Shown: one piece after another, positions 16,460 to 24,531 of the stretch | Layout of the letters: each line of letters opens with the position of its first letter | How positions within the stretch are numbered: the first letter of the stretch is position 1 | Notes under the pieces: generated by a model | Told to the model about the DNA's origin: nothing | Seen by the model: the letters and a program-made list of their open reading frames with translations, nothing else | The model's database searches: none | Assembly: GCA_017509985.1 (NCBI GenBank) | Contig: JAFWOE010000005.1 | Location: 1-64,000 of the forward strand | Length of the DNA: 64,000 nt | Reading direction: 5' to 3' | Source of the DNA: Lachnospiraceae bacterium | Lineage (GTDB): Bacteria > Bacillota > Clostridia > Lachnospirales > Lachnospiraceae | Position numbers and translations under genes: made by a program

Positions 16460-18028
16460 CTAAAATGAAATGATAAAAGAGCCAAAAAGCTTCGGTATGA
16501 AAAAGCAGAGCAAGCCGGAAATAACGGCAAAAACGACCACATACTTAAATGCCGTACCGATGATCTTGTTTTCTTTGCCGGAAAGCCCCGCTGCCGCCGC
16601 CCCGATAGCAACATTTGACGGAGAGATCATCTTGCCGATACCGGCGCCCAGAGAGTTGGACGCAGCCAGCCACTGAGGCGCTATGCCGATTACCTCCGCC
16701 GTGCCGGCCTGCATCGGACCGAACAGCACGCAAGTGGACGTACCGCTTCCGGTAACGAAAGCACCCAGGATGCCCACCAGCGGCGACAGGAACGGAAAAT
16801 ACCTTCCGGTCACTGCCACCAGTGTAGTCGCCACATCCATGGTCATACCGGAAAACTGCATGATCTTGGCAGTTGCCAGAACCGAACAGATGGTGATGAT
16901 GGTCTTCCAGTTTCCGGCAGCTGTCCGGAAAAAGACTTTCAGGATCTCACCGAAAGGCATCCCCTGAATCAGGCCGCCAATGATGCCGCTGATAATAATC
17001 CATACTCCCGGTGTATTGATCCAGGTAAAGGATAGCATTTTTGACGGATCTCCTGAAAAGATATTGACCGTCGTCTTGATCGTCGAGAGCGGCTGGTTAA
17101 TGAAAGGAACCAGGCTGCTGGTAAGAACGAGCAGTACTGCGATCAGAATGAACGGCGACCATGCGCGGACTGCCTCTCCAGCTGTGAGCTGCGATCCGCC
17201 TTCCTGCCCGGACATGCGGTATTCTTCCGGAATGGAACGTTTCCTGGTAAGCAGCGCCAGCGCAACGGTCACGCCAAGACAGACAATCGATCCGATGATG
17301 TCCGGCAACTGCGGCCCGACAAAAAGGCCGAAAACAAACTCGGGAATAATCATGGCCATCGAAGAAAGCAGAACAATATGCCAGATTCCCTTTAATGCCT
17401 TTACTCCTTTTCCGATGATACAAACCATGATAAAGGGGGAAATAAACATAAGGACTGCTTCGATGATAATGGTGTTGGATGAAAGCGCCAGTTCGGACAG
17501 ACCGGTCACACTGGCCAGTGTAACCGTCGGAACGCCGACACTGCCAAAAGCTGTCGGCGGGCCATTCACAACCAAAAGCGCTAAAACGGTGGGAAGAGGA
17601 TCAAAGCCCATTGCCACCAGAATACCTGCCGGAATAGCCACGGCCGTACCGAATCCCGCCATGCCTTCCATGAAAAAGCCAAAACCGAATCCGATGATCA
17701 GTGCCAGGATCCGCTTGTCTTTGGATACACCGGACAACATTTTTTTGATCGTCTCCATGCCGCCTGTCTTCAAAGACAGGTTATAAACGAACAGGGCAGC
17801 GATGATTACAAGAAGAATCGGCCACAGGGCATTTAATGCGCCGTCCAGCGCGGCCGTCGCCATATCCGCCACCGGCATCGTCTTATAGAACACGGCGACC
17901 ACAGCAGCAAAAAGAATCGCTGTCGAACAGGAAATGTAACCGGGAAGCTTTATGGCTGTAAGCGCAATGACAAGCCAGATAATGGGCAGCAAACCCAAAA
18001 GAAATTGAACCAGTAACTCCATGGACAC
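16460..18028 (-). CDS. lctP: L-lactate permease
   Basis: This 522-residue membrane protein has about 12-14 hydrophobic segments and clear LctP family signatures, such as GFGFGFFMEGMAGFGTAVAIP (split here at residues 115-135) and GSGTSTCVLFG. It takes up lactate or glycolate with protons. The gene is 75 bp upstream of glcD in the same orientation, so import and oxidation of the same acid are probably linked. It is the usual length. Confidence 0.93.
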   Translation of the reverse strand: MSMELLVQFLLGLLPIIWLVIALTAIKLPGYISCSTAILFAAVVAVFYKTMPVADMATAALDGALNALWPILLVIIAALFVYNLSLKTGGMETIKKMLSGVSKDKRILALIIGFGFGFFMEGMAGFGTAVAIPAGILVAMGFDPLPTVLALLVVNGPPTAFGSVGVPTVTLASVTGLSELALSSNTIIIEAVLMFISPFIMVCIIGKGVKALKGIWHIVLLSSMAMIIPEFVFGLFVGPQLPDIIGSIVCLGVTVALALLTRKRSIPEEYRMSGQEGGSQLTAGEAVRAWSPFILIAVLLVLTSSLVPFINQPLSTIKTTVNIFSGDPSKMLSFTWINTPGVWIIISGIIGGLIQGMPFGEILKVFFRTAAGNWKTIITICSVLATAKIMQFSGMTMDVATTLVAVTGRYFPFLSPLVGILGAFVTGSGTSTCVLFGPMQAGTAEVIGIAPQWLAASNSLGAGIGKMISPSNVAIGAAAAGLSGKENKIIGTAFKYVVVFAVISGLLCFFIPKLFGSFIISF

Positions 18029-18307
18029 ACCCCTTAGTATGTTTCGGAAGGAACCCCCTTTTCATGCAGCGGGTCAACCCGAATTAAAAACGCTGATGCA
18101 GAAATACAGATCTCATAAATATTATTTTAGCACAATCCGGAAGCTTTTTCCAGAAAACTGACGCTTGATTATCAGCAGTCGGACTTGAATCACTTCTTTT
18201 GGCATCATTTGACATCAGATAAGGGTGCTTTAAGATATAGAGTGACAGGCCGGGATAATCGTTTTGAAGGTTCGGAAAGTACTATGAAATAGCTATTACC
18301 GAAGAAA

Positions 18308-18332
18308 AAGACAGCCTATGACAGGCCGTCTT
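18308..18332 (-). terminator. Terminator, probably the original tRNA-Pro terminator
   Basis: The stem AAGACAGCC/GGCCGTCTT (one mismatch, 7-nt loop) is followed on the minus strand by TTTTTC. It stands 7 bp beyond the duplicated tRNA-Pro 3' end, as expected if it ended tRNA-Pro before the island came in. Confidence 0.6.
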
Positions 18333-18339
18333 GAAAAGG

Positions 18340-18377
18340 AATCGGGGTTACAGGATTTGAACCTGCGACCTCACGGC
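18340..18377 (-). repeat. Attachment-site copy: 3' end of tRNA-Pro
   Basis: These 38 bases are identical to 21036-21073, the 3' end of the intact tRNA-Pro gene, in the same orientation. Identity stops exactly within the anticodon arm. Direct duplication of a tRNA 3' end is the usual trace of integration by a tyrosine recombinase. Confidence 0.88.
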
Positions 18378-18624
18378 TTGGACAAGTGACGGAAACGCCT
18401 GTTTTACAGGCAAAAATGAGAACCAAGGGAGCCCAAAACCAAAATGAGCCCAATATAAGAGAAAGGAGAAGCCTGTGCATCCTCGGGGCTCAGAAACTCT
18501 GGCCGTGGTGTGATACCGGGTAACGGGAAATAATCAGTATCCATTTGCTGACAAATATACATTGCAATGACCGGGAAAACCTGTTATATTCGAAGTAAGA
18601 AAATCTTACATCGGAGGTGCTTAT

Positions 18625-18891
18625 ATGGGCATAGATGTTTTAACCGTTTCTTCAAAAGGACAGGTTGTTATTCCTGCGGAAATGAGAAAAAAACTTTCCA
18701 TAGAAAGCGGATCAAAACTTGCAGCTTATGTTTCCGGAGATGTGATCATGTTAATGCCCATCGTGGTTCCGACAGAACAGGACTTCGCAGACAGATTGGA
18801 TGAGGCAAAAGAATGGGCGGCGTCTGTCGGCTATGTTGAATCCGATGTCGCGGATATCATAAAAGATGTCAGAAGGAAGAAGCACGCATGA
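18625..18891 (+). CDS. AbrB/MazE-like antitoxin
   Basis: This 88-residue protein has an N-terminal SpoVT/AbrB DNA-binding domain (VSSKGQVVIPAEMRKKLSI, residues 8-26) and a C-terminal part that would bind a PIN toxin. Its stop overlaps the ATG of a PIN gene by 4 bp, the normal arrangement for this toxin-antitoxin type. The PIN gene is truncated, so the antitoxin probably has no target here and may remain only as a DNA-binding protein. GGAGGTG lies 8 nt upstream of the start. Confidence 0.85.
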   Translation: MGIDVLTVSSKGQVVIPAEMRKKLSIESGSKLAAYVSGDVIMLMPIVVPTEQDFADRLDEAKEWAASVGYVESDVADIIKDVRRKKHA

Positions 18892-19010
18892 AGATCGTAA
18901 TCGATACCAATGTGGTTATTTCCGGGACATTTTTTGGAGGCTTTCCCAGAAAAGTATTGGAGGAGATGTGGGAGACCGAGCAGTATCGGAAGCTTCCACC
19001 GCTGGATTGA
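18888..19010 (+). pseudogene. PIN-domain toxin, truncated
   Basis: The frame starts MKIVIDTNVVISGTFFGG, the first strand of a PIN ribonuclease with its first catalytic aspartate (D6). It ends after 40 residues (family about 130-140). After about residue 31 the sequence no longer looks like PIN and runs into the leader of the next gene, consistent with an internal deletion. The remaining catalytic acids are lost, so the toxin should be inactive. Confidence 0.8.
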
Positions 19011-19011
19011 T

Positions 19012-19467
19012 ATGTTTCATAAAGCAACAGAACTCAATTTTAAAGAGGGGACTCTGCTGGAACTGACTTTTCAGGATGGGAAAGTCAAAGAGTATGATAT
19101 GGCTTTGCTCTTTGATAAATATCCGCAGCTGCGTGCGTTGGAAGATCGGCAGCTTTTCCTTTCCGGAAAGCTCCTGGGAGCTTACGGTATTATGTGGAAT
19201 GATGACCTGGATATCGAAGCGGAAACAATCTATGAAGAAGGAAAAACGGTTCGAACAGAACGACCGGCCGCCTATATCATGGTTGGAGAAGCAGTTGCTG
19301 CCGCAAGAGCAAAAAAAGGGATCTCCCAAAAAGAACTTTCACAGGCAACAGGTATTGATCAGTCGGATATTTCCAAGATCGAAAGAGGGGTTGCAAATCC
19401 TTCTATTGGTACATTGAACAGAATAGCAAAGGCTCTGGATGCGAACTTGAGTATATCCATTGCTTAA
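19012..19467 (+). CDS. DUF2442-HTH (XRE) antitoxin-like regulator
   Basis: This 151-residue protein has an N-terminal DUF2442 domain (1-80, LLELTFQDGKVKEYDMALLF) and a C-terminal XRE helix-turn-helix (about 92-148, KKGISQKELSQATGIDQSDI). Such proteins normally follow a DUF4160 partner in a toxin-antitoxin-like pair. Here the partner gene is missing and the PIN fragment stands in its place. The ATG at 19012 is 2 bp after that fragment's stop, with no good ribosome site of its own, so expression may depend on coupling. Confidence 0.75.
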   Translation: MFHKATELNFKEGTLLELTFQDGKVKEYDMALLFDKYPQLRALEDRQLFLSGKLLGAYGIMWNDDLDIEAETIYEEGKTVRTERPAAYIMVGEAVAAARAKKGISQKELSQATGIDQSDISKIERGVANPSIGTLNRIAKALDANLSISIA

Positions 19468-19786
19468 TACCGCTAAAGCAAAAGCTATGCGTTAGCAGTC
19501 TGGCATTACGTCACAGGGCTGAATGACGGAAACGTTTCAACCTCCCGGTTTGGAAAGAAGAGTGGAAAAGACATGCATATTTGCATTACTTAGGAGATCC
19601 GCTTTTTTTCGGCGGATTGTTTTTTGTATGAAGATGAGGTGCTTATTAAAGGTTGAGATGACATGGGAATATATGAGGGATCTCACTGGGACTCTTTCAT
19701 CATCTTTAGTATTCAGTTTTCGATTCGTTTTACAGTTCGCTTGCAGTCCAATTTACAGTCCGCAGTCCGGACTGTAAATCACACTA
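19468..19786. other. Non-coding stretch in the island
   Basis: No gene is supported in these 319 bases. A terminator hairpin (19597-19617) lies here, and the motif TGACGGAAACG at 19523 also occurs at 18387 near the left border, so it may belong to the old element. Confidence 0.45.
19597..19617 (+). terminator. Terminator after the DUF2442-HTH gene
   Basis: A short stem ATCCGC/GCGGAT (loop of 9, mostly T) is followed by TGTTTTTTG. It is 130 bp downstream of the gene. Confidence 0.6.
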
Positions 19787-20134
19787 TCAATCCAGTATTC
19801 TCCAGTATCCATCCTTATCAGACCCAACACGTTCGATCAGCCCTTTATTCTTCAGTGCCTTGATGCGGGTAGAAATTGTGGTGCGTCCAACGGAAAGCTT
19901 CTTGGCAATAGTTTCATAACTATATCCGGGATCCTCCATGAGAACTGCCAGAACTGCAGCTTCCTCTGCTGTGACTTGTTTTCCCAACCGTTCTGGAATT
20001 GTTTTGACTGTTTCACCAGGGCCAAGCACAACGCGCTCAGCAGGAGCTGAGAACTTCACCATCACATCACTCGGATGAATCGTATATTCCGGTAAGGTGT
20101 TCCTGTGTTCTTTTATTTGTCTTTTTACATCTTC
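19787..20134 (-). pseudogene. C-terminal remnant of an AlbA_2/ATP-binding type regulator (winged HTH)
   Basis: The open frame from 20134 down to 19787 reads ...NTLPEYTIHPSDVMVKFSAP and ends with a winged helix-turn-helix (YSYETIAKKLSVGRTTISTR). This is the usual C-terminal end of much larger putative DNA-binding/ATP-binding proteins (about 450-550 residues). The sense frame continues upstream of the apparent start at 20065 to a stop at 20135-20137, so the N-terminal two-thirds have been lost. A 92-residue product from the GTG at 20065 could still bind DNA. Confidence 0.6.
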
Positions 20135-20216
20135 TTAGACGATTAGAGCATCTTTTAATTGAGCAAGAGTTGCATATAAAAGCAAAAAACAAAGATGCAA
20201 ATATTGCTTTCTGGAA

Positions 20217-20245
20217 TTGACAAATATGTGCAAATATTGCATATT
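20217..20245 (+). promoter_or_regulatory. Promoter of the MntA-like gene
   Basis: TTGACA (20217-20222), a 17-bp spacer and CATATT (20240-20245) form a good sigma-A promoter. Its -10 region is covered by the left arm of a long inverted repeat. Confidence 0.75.
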
Positions 20246-20273
20246 AGTAATACAAACAATATGCAATATTTGC
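20230..20273. promoter_or_regulatory. Autoregulatory operator of the HTH-MntA antitoxin
   Basis: A perfect 16-bp inverted repeat GCAAATATTGCATATT/AATATGCAATATTTGC (20230-20245, 20258-20273) has a 12-nt spacer. A third half-copy, GCAAATATTGC, lies at about 20197. It overlaps the promoter -10 box, as expected for repression by the HTH domain of the encoded antitoxin. Confidence 0.7.
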
Positions 20274-20302
20274 CTGTTATCAAGCAGCAGGAGGTGCAGA
20301 AC

Positions 20303-20776
20303 GTGACAGAACTTAAAGCGTGTCGAATCAATAAAAAACTCACTCAGCAGGACGCTTCTCGAATTCTGGGGGTCTCACTCCGATCATACATTACATATGA
20401 AAATGACGAGAGTAAGCAGGGAACACCAAAGTATCGTTTTTTATTGCAGGAAATAAAAAACATTAATCCATTGGACGAAGAGCACGGGATTCTGACAATA
20501 GATGATATAAAAAATGTCTGTGCAGAGGTGTTCACAGATTATCCTGTGGATTATTGTTATTTGTTCGGTTCTTATGCAAAAGGAACGGCAGTTGGAACAA
20601 ATGATGTGGATTTGCTTGTTTCGACAGAAACAACAGGACTCAGGTTTTATGAACTGACAGAACGGCTGCGGGAAGAACTCCATAAAAAAGTGGATCTTTT
20701 GGATCTGAAACAGCTTATGAAGAATGAGACCCTTCTGAAGGAAGTGCTGAAAGGAGGAGTCCGCATTTATGGATAA
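20303..20776 (+). CDS. mntA: HTH-MntA minimal nucleotidyltransferase antitoxin
   Basis: This 157-residue protein joins an N-terminal XRE-type helix-turn-helix (about 1-45) to a minimal nucleotidyltransferase domain (about 75-155) with the active-site pattern GSYAKGTAVGTNDVDLLV (GSx10DxD). MntA enzymes adenylylate and thereby silence their HEPN toxin partner. The GTG start at 20303 is chosen because of CAGGAGGTG 6 nt upstream; a longer frame from 20195 runs through the operator. The HEPN gene overlaps the stop but is broken, so the enzyme probably lacks its target. Confidence 0.82.
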   Translation: MTELKACRINKKLTQQDASRILGVSLRSYITYENDESKQGTPKYRFLLQEIKNINPLDEEHGILTIDDIKNVCAEVFTDYPVDYCYLFGSYAKGTAVGTNDVDLLVSTETTGLRFYELTERLREELHKKVDLLDLKQLMKNETLLKEVLKGGVRIYG

Positions 20777-20846
20777 TTTCAAAACAGATCATTATTATGC
20801 AGAAAAGATTTGTATGCTTAAATCGAAGAACAAGAAAGCTTTGTGA
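20769..20846 (+). pseudogene. hepT: HEPN (HepT) toxin, truncated
   Basis: The frame starts MDNFKTDHYYAEKI, the typical first helix of HepT-type HEPN ribonucleases. It stops after 25 residues (family about 110-140). The RX4-6H catalytic motif is missing. It overlaps the MntA stop in the usual operon arrangement. Confidence 0.7.
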
Positions 20847-20941
20847 ACCGGATGTACACCGTAAAAAGAGATATTCTACGAGATGTACACCAGACGTATA
20901 CCAAAAATCACCTCTACAAACATATCTATAAAAAACAAAAA

Positions 20942-21021
20942 TGCCTATTTTTGATATGCTCCTCATATGGTTTTGAATGTTTCCATTGTCTACCATATGG
21001 GGAGCATATCTGAAATAGGCA
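20942..21021. repeat. Long inverted repeat beside tRNA-Pro
   Basis: Two 30-nt arms (20942-20971 and 20992-21021) match at 27 of 30 positions around a 20-nt loop. The arms start TGCCTATTT and contain GATATGCTCC. It ends 16 bp from the tRNA 3' end, inside the island. It may be a recombination (core or arm-type) site, an excisionase or regulator site, or a folded RNA. Confidence 0.7.
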
Positions 21022-21035
21022 CTTCTTAATTAAAA

Positions 21036-21073
21036 AATCGGGGTTACAGGATTTGAACCTGCGACCTCACGGC
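21036..21073 (-). repeat. Attachment-site copy within intact tRNA-Pro
   Basis: This is the 38-bp partner of 18340-18377 and contains the T arm, the acceptor 3' strand and the 3' half of the anticodon stem. Confidence 0.88.
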
Positions 21074-21112
21074 CCCCAGCCGTGCGCTCTAGCCAAACTG
21101 AGCCAAACCCCG
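21038..21112 (-). tRNA. tRNA-Pro (anticodon GGG)
   Basis: On the minus strand the sequence folds into a full cloverleaf: acceptor stem CGGGGTT/AACCCCG, D arm with GGCTCAGTTTGGC-type loop, anticodon stem CACGG/CCGTG around loop CTGGGGG (anticodon GGG), T arm with GGTTCAAATCC, and discriminator A. CCA is not encoded. A T run follows the 3' end. Confidence 0.95.
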
Positions 21113-21243
21113 AGTCAGCTTTCATATTTTATCATACGTTTTTGCCGTTGTAAAGGATGGATATTCCAAAAGTGTATCTGGAATTATTCTGTCTGCTGCA
21201 TATTTAAGTGAATGCTGTTTCCGTGACAGAATAATGTCTGTCA

Positions 21244-21272
21244 TTGAATCTTATCTTGTTTTATGAGATAAT
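21244..21272 (+). promoter_or_regulatory. Promoter of the surface-glycan operon
   Basis: TTGAAT (21244-21249), 17 bp and GATAAT (21267-21272) make a good sigma-A promoter 30 bp before the first gene, whose ribosome site is GTGGAGG. No other promoter of this quality is seen until after 35.9 kb. Confidence 0.75.
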
Positions 21273-21301
21273 ATTCTATCAAATCTCAGTGGAGGCAATT
21301 A

Positions 21302-22495
21302 ATGGATCAGCTTTATGTTGATATTATGAAATTAGTCAAATCCGGTATTACAGGTGAACCATGTGAAGCGGTTTCTGTTTCCGACTGGGATAAAGTCTTA
21401 AAGATCTCCCGAGTACAGGATTTGAGCGGTATTATATACCGAGCTATACGCCTCTCGAAAAACAATATTACCCCGCCTGAAAGCTTTTTAACTGCCTTAA
21501 AACTTCAGTTTACCAACGATCTTCGAACAGACCGTGTTCAGCGTTCGGAACTGTCTAACTTATTCAGAACTTTTGATGAGAAAAACATCGATTATCTGCC
21601 GCTGAAAGGAATCGTTATGAAGGAGTATTATCCTTCTCCAGAGCTTCGTTTTATGGCAGATGCGGATATCCTTATACGTCAGTCTCAGTATAAAAAGATA
21701 GCAGATATCGTTAAGAAGGCAGGTTATTCTTTTTGTGAAGAGAGTGATTATGAGATCCCCTGGAGAAAGGGCTTAGCACTTCTGGAATTTCATATAGTCG
21801 TATTTAATCCGAATCATACTGATTACTCCAGCTTTTTCGAAGATGCTTTTTCGATGGCAGCAAATATACCGGGCACGAATCGATATGTGTTTGAACCTAC
21901 AGACCTGCTCATATATTCCGTAGCTCACTTTGCCAAACACTTTGTAACAGGAGGAACTAGGCTGAGGAACCTTACAGATATCCGATATCTTTTAAATGAG
22001 GGGAATGCAGACCTGCAAAAAGTGAATGATTCTTTAGAAGAGCTTGGCCTGGCTGATTTCTTTTCAATTGTTCTGTCAGCTATAGACCAATGGTTCAACG
22101 GGCAGCCCTTTAGTTTGGAAAGTGAACTTCTCTTCAAAGCAATGATGGCGGAATCATACGATGAAGATTTTGATAAATACTACACGCTGGGAGCTGCCAG
22201 AGAGTTCGGAGGTCACACTGAATTATCCATAATGAATAGAATCAGGTATTACCTAAAAAGGCTTTTCCCACCGCTTTCTTTTATGAGCCGGCCGTATCAT
22301 ATACTGACAAAACTGCCTTTTCTTCTTCCGTTTTTTTGGTTGTGGAGAATCATTAAGACTTCTTTTACAGGGAAGAAACATATTGAACAGCTATGGAACA
22401 TTCAGGTAAAAGACACTTCAAATGCTATAGAACAGTATATGGATATAATGAAAGTGCTTCATCTTGATCAGATTGCTGTCCCGGAGGAAATATGA
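21302..22495 (+). CDS. NTP_transf_5-type nucleotidyltransferase
   Basis: This 397-residue protein has the family core LPLKGIVMKEYYPSPELRFM (about 100-119) followed by DADILI, the metal-binding acidic motif. Members occur in exosortase and lasso-peptide clusters and next to PqqD and HprK-like genes, as here. The substrate is unknown; transfer of a nucleotide to a sugar, peptide or protein is possible. It is the first gene of the operon, and its stop overlaps the next start by 4 bp (ATGA). The C-terminal 90 residues are basic and hydrophobic and may touch the membrane. Confidence 0.8.
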   Translation: MDQLYVDIMKLVKSGITGEPCEAVSVSDWDKVLKISRVQDLSGIIYRAIRLSKNNITPPESFLTALKLQFTNDLRTDRVQRSELSNLFRTFDEKNIDYLPLKGIVMKEYYPSPELRFMADADILIRQSQYKKIADIVKKAGYSFCEESDYEIPWRKGLALLEFHIVVFNPNHTDYSSFFEDAFSMAANIPGTNRYVFEPTDLLIYSVAHFAKHFVTGGTRLRNLTDIRYLLNEGNADLQKVNDSLEELGLADFFSIVLSAIDQWFNGQPFSLESELLFKAMMAESYDEDFDKYYTLGAAREFGGHTELSIMNRIRYYLKRLFPPLSFMSRPYHILTKLPFLLPFFWLWRIIKTSFTGKKHIEQLWNIQVKDTSNAIEQYMDIMKVLHLDQIAVPEEI

Positions 22496-23523
22496 CAGAT
22501 TGTAGTCCATATGAAAAAGAAATATTTGATCATTTTTTTTCAGAAGAAGACTGTATACTGATACGGGCACTAGACGGAGTGGAGTTTAATGAAGCGTCTG
22601 CTCAGAAACTGACGAAGGGTCTTGATATAGACAGTTCGGATGTATTGTATCTTCTTTTGCTCGGAATTGTAGGATATCGTTCCGGCTGGGAGTACTTTCC
22701 TCAAAATATGACGCCGCGCTTTCAGGGCCTCCACAGGTATTATCAGGTCAGAAATGCCGCGGAATCTGTTTACCTCAGAAAAAAACTTGATAATTTCAGA
22801 TCCGAAGGCATACCGGCAATGCTCTCCGGTGCTGCAGCAACACGATCCGTCTTTCTTTCGGATACTCCACGGTTTATCAGCGGCTATGATCTCACAGTGC
22901 CTTCCTGCAGTTATGAAAAGGCTCTGGCTATTTTTGAACATGGAGATACTGCGCCGCAGGATACGAAAGCTGACAGTGTTATGGTAAAAGAACCCTTGTT
23001 CAGGCTTCATCGCGGCACTCCGGATAGAAGATTATTCTCTGAAACGAGTGTGTGGGAATCTGCTTTAAAGACAAAGCTTCAGGATTATGATATATTTGTT
23101 CCGTCTCTTGAACACACCCTGCTCTTTCATCTTTGCGTTCCTTATGGAGGCTGGGTTGTGGGAGAACGCCATACAGACAAGGTTCTAAGGATCACAGAAG
23201 CGCTGAATATTATAAGCAAAAATGCCCGTCCGGATGTTTTTGCAGAAGCAGCAGAAGAGGCAGGCCTTCGGGCTGTTGCCAGACTGTATTTTGTATTGTT
23301 GAGATCCGTTATTCCGGAAACATCCCGCGCAGATGACTTTCTGTCATATCTGCCGGAAGACCATTTTTATCTTGATTATACAAAACAGCTTGCAAAGCTG
23401 TGCCGCCTTTTCGGGCCGGGTGCTGAAAGCCTTTCCTTAAGAAAAAAAGTTTCCCTGCATAATGGGAGAAAACACATACAGAAAATGATTGAAAAGCAGA
23501 AGGAAAAGACAGATGTCAGGTAA
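22492..23523 (+). CDS. Second nucleotidyltransferase-like protein (divergent)
   Basis: This 343-residue protein resembles the preceding one in layout: an N-terminal helical part, then IPAMLSGAAATRSVFL with YDLTVP in place of the DADILI motif, then a C-terminal helical part with LLFHLCVPYGGWVVGER. It looks like a paralog whose active-site acids are partly lost, so it may be a non-catalytic partner. It overlaps genes on both sides, which supports co-expression. Family assignment is tentative. Confidence 0.55.
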   Translation: MTDCSPYEKEIFDHFFSEEDCILIRALDGVEFNEASAQKLTKGLDIDSSDVLYLLLLGIVGYRSGWEYFPQNMTPRFQGLHRYYQVRNAAESVYLRKKLDNFRSEGIPAMLSGAAATRSVFLSDTPRFISGYDLTVPSCSYEKALAIFEHGDTAPQDTKADSVMVKEPLFRLHRGTPDRRLFSETSVWESALKTKLQDYDIFVPSLEHTLLFHLCVPYGGWVVGERHTDKVLRITEALNIISKNARPDVFAEAAEEAGLRAVARLYFVLLRSVIPETSRADDFLSYLPEDHFYLDYTKQLAKLCRLFGPGAESLSLRKKVSLHNGRKHIQKMIEKQKEKTDVR

Positions 23524-24520
23524 GAAGCTTACAGACTATTTTAAAGCAGTCGAACGACGGTTTGAGAAACTTGGCCCGGAAGAGGGCTCCGCAGTCCAGA
23601 TCATGATTTGCGGCAGCGTCGTTGAAATGCGTTTTCTCACAAAAGAACATGCGGACAATGTAAAAAAATATCTTTATACTCCTGTTATAGAGAAATACAC
23701 GGAGCCTTCGGCTGTACTTTATTACTGGCTTGACGATCTTTACGAATACACTCCTGAAGGAGCAAGAAATGTTACCGCGGTATGGACCAGTAAAGACGAC
23801 ACAGGCGAACTCATGATAAATCCGGATCTGAGGATGGTCGGGATCGATTATGCAAGGAATGTTTATTATCAATGCCATAAACCTTTTGAGGGTACCGACT
23901 ACACGATCCACGGTCATTCCATGGCGCCCCTGCTTTCAAGATGGGCGCTCAGAAACGGGGCGGTCATGCTTCACAGCGCGTGTCTGGGATACAACGGTAA
24001 GGGAGTGATGCTGGCCGGTATGGGCGGTGACGGCAAATCGACGCTGACGATCGCATGTATGCTGGACGGCTGTGATTTTGTCTCTGACGATTATATTTGT
24101 GTCAGCCAGCAGGGCCCGCTTACAGCAATGCCGGTATATCGCCTGATAGGCATTAATCAGGACATGGCGGCGATCCTGAAGCCGGATCTGCCCGTACTCC
24201 GCACAGAGCCTAAAAGGGCCAACAAGCTTTTTCTGGATGCTTCGGCCTGCGGAATAAAGGATTCCCTCCCTGTTAATGCAATCATCTGGCCTCACAAATG
24301 CGATGCCAAGCAGCCGGAGATCATAAAAGCACAGACCGGTCCGGTCATGATCAAAATAATAAAGAGCACAGCGGCCAATATGCAGAATTATCGTGATCCC
24401 GAGACCTACCGCATCATCGCCCAGCGCCTTATGAAGTTGCCGATTTATGAGTTCCGGCTTACCACGGACCTTTTCAGAAACCGTGACTATTTAAAAGAGT
24501 TTATAATTAATGAATTATAA
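23513..24520 (+). CDS. HprK-like kinase
   Basis: This 335-residue protein resembles the C-terminal kinase domain of HPr kinase/phosphorylase: a P-loop GMGGDGKSTL at 169-178 and a downstream FVSDDYICV strand. HprK-related kinases without a carbon-control role occur in lasso-peptide (paeninodin-type) and exosortase clusters, where they phosphorylate a peptide or an unknown partner. The start at 23513 follows AAGGAAAAGACAG and overlaps the preceding gene by 11 bp. It is followed by the PqqD-like gene, an association seen in such clusters. Confidence 0.78.
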   Translation: MSGKKLTDYFKAVERRFEKLGPEEGSAVQIMICGSVVEMRFLTKEHADNVKKYLYTPVIEKYTEPSAVLYYWLDDLYEYTPEGARNVTAVWTSKDDTGELMINPDLRMVGIDYARNVYYQCHKPFEGTDYTIHGHSMAPLLSRWALRNGAVMLHSACLGYNGKGVMLAGMGGDGKSTLTIACMLDGCDFVSDDYICVSQQGPLTAMPVYRLIGINQDMAAILKPDLPVLRTEPKRANKLFLDASACGIKDSLPVNAIIWPHKCDAKQPEIIKAQTGPVMIKIIKSTAANMQNYRDPETYRIIAQRLMKLPIYEFRLTTDLFRNRDYLKEFIINEL

Positions 24521-24531
24521 GGAGATAAAAA

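Larger units (their letters stand above)
18029..18624. other. Intergenic region holding the lctP leader and the left island border
   Basis: No gene is supported in these 596 bases. From left to right they hold the minus-strand leader of lctP, a terminator hairpin (18308-18332), a 38-bp copy of the tRNA-Pro 3' end (18340-18377) and about 200 bp of island DNA leading to the AbrB gene, whose ribosome site is ATCGGAGGTG. Confidence 0.5.
18378..21035. mobile_element. Decayed genomic island at tRNA-Pro
   Basis: About 2.7 kb lies between the two copies of the tRNA-Pro 3' end. It carries remnants of toxin-antitoxin loci and a truncated regulator but no integrase, so it cannot move by itself. Gene decay (cut PIN, HEPN and wHTH reading frames) suggests internal deletions of a larger element. 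Confidence 0.7.

Noticed and set aside
18342-18377. A second tRNA gene at the left island border
   Set aside because: Only the 3' half is present; the D arm, the 5' anticodon strand and the 5' acceptor strand are missing.
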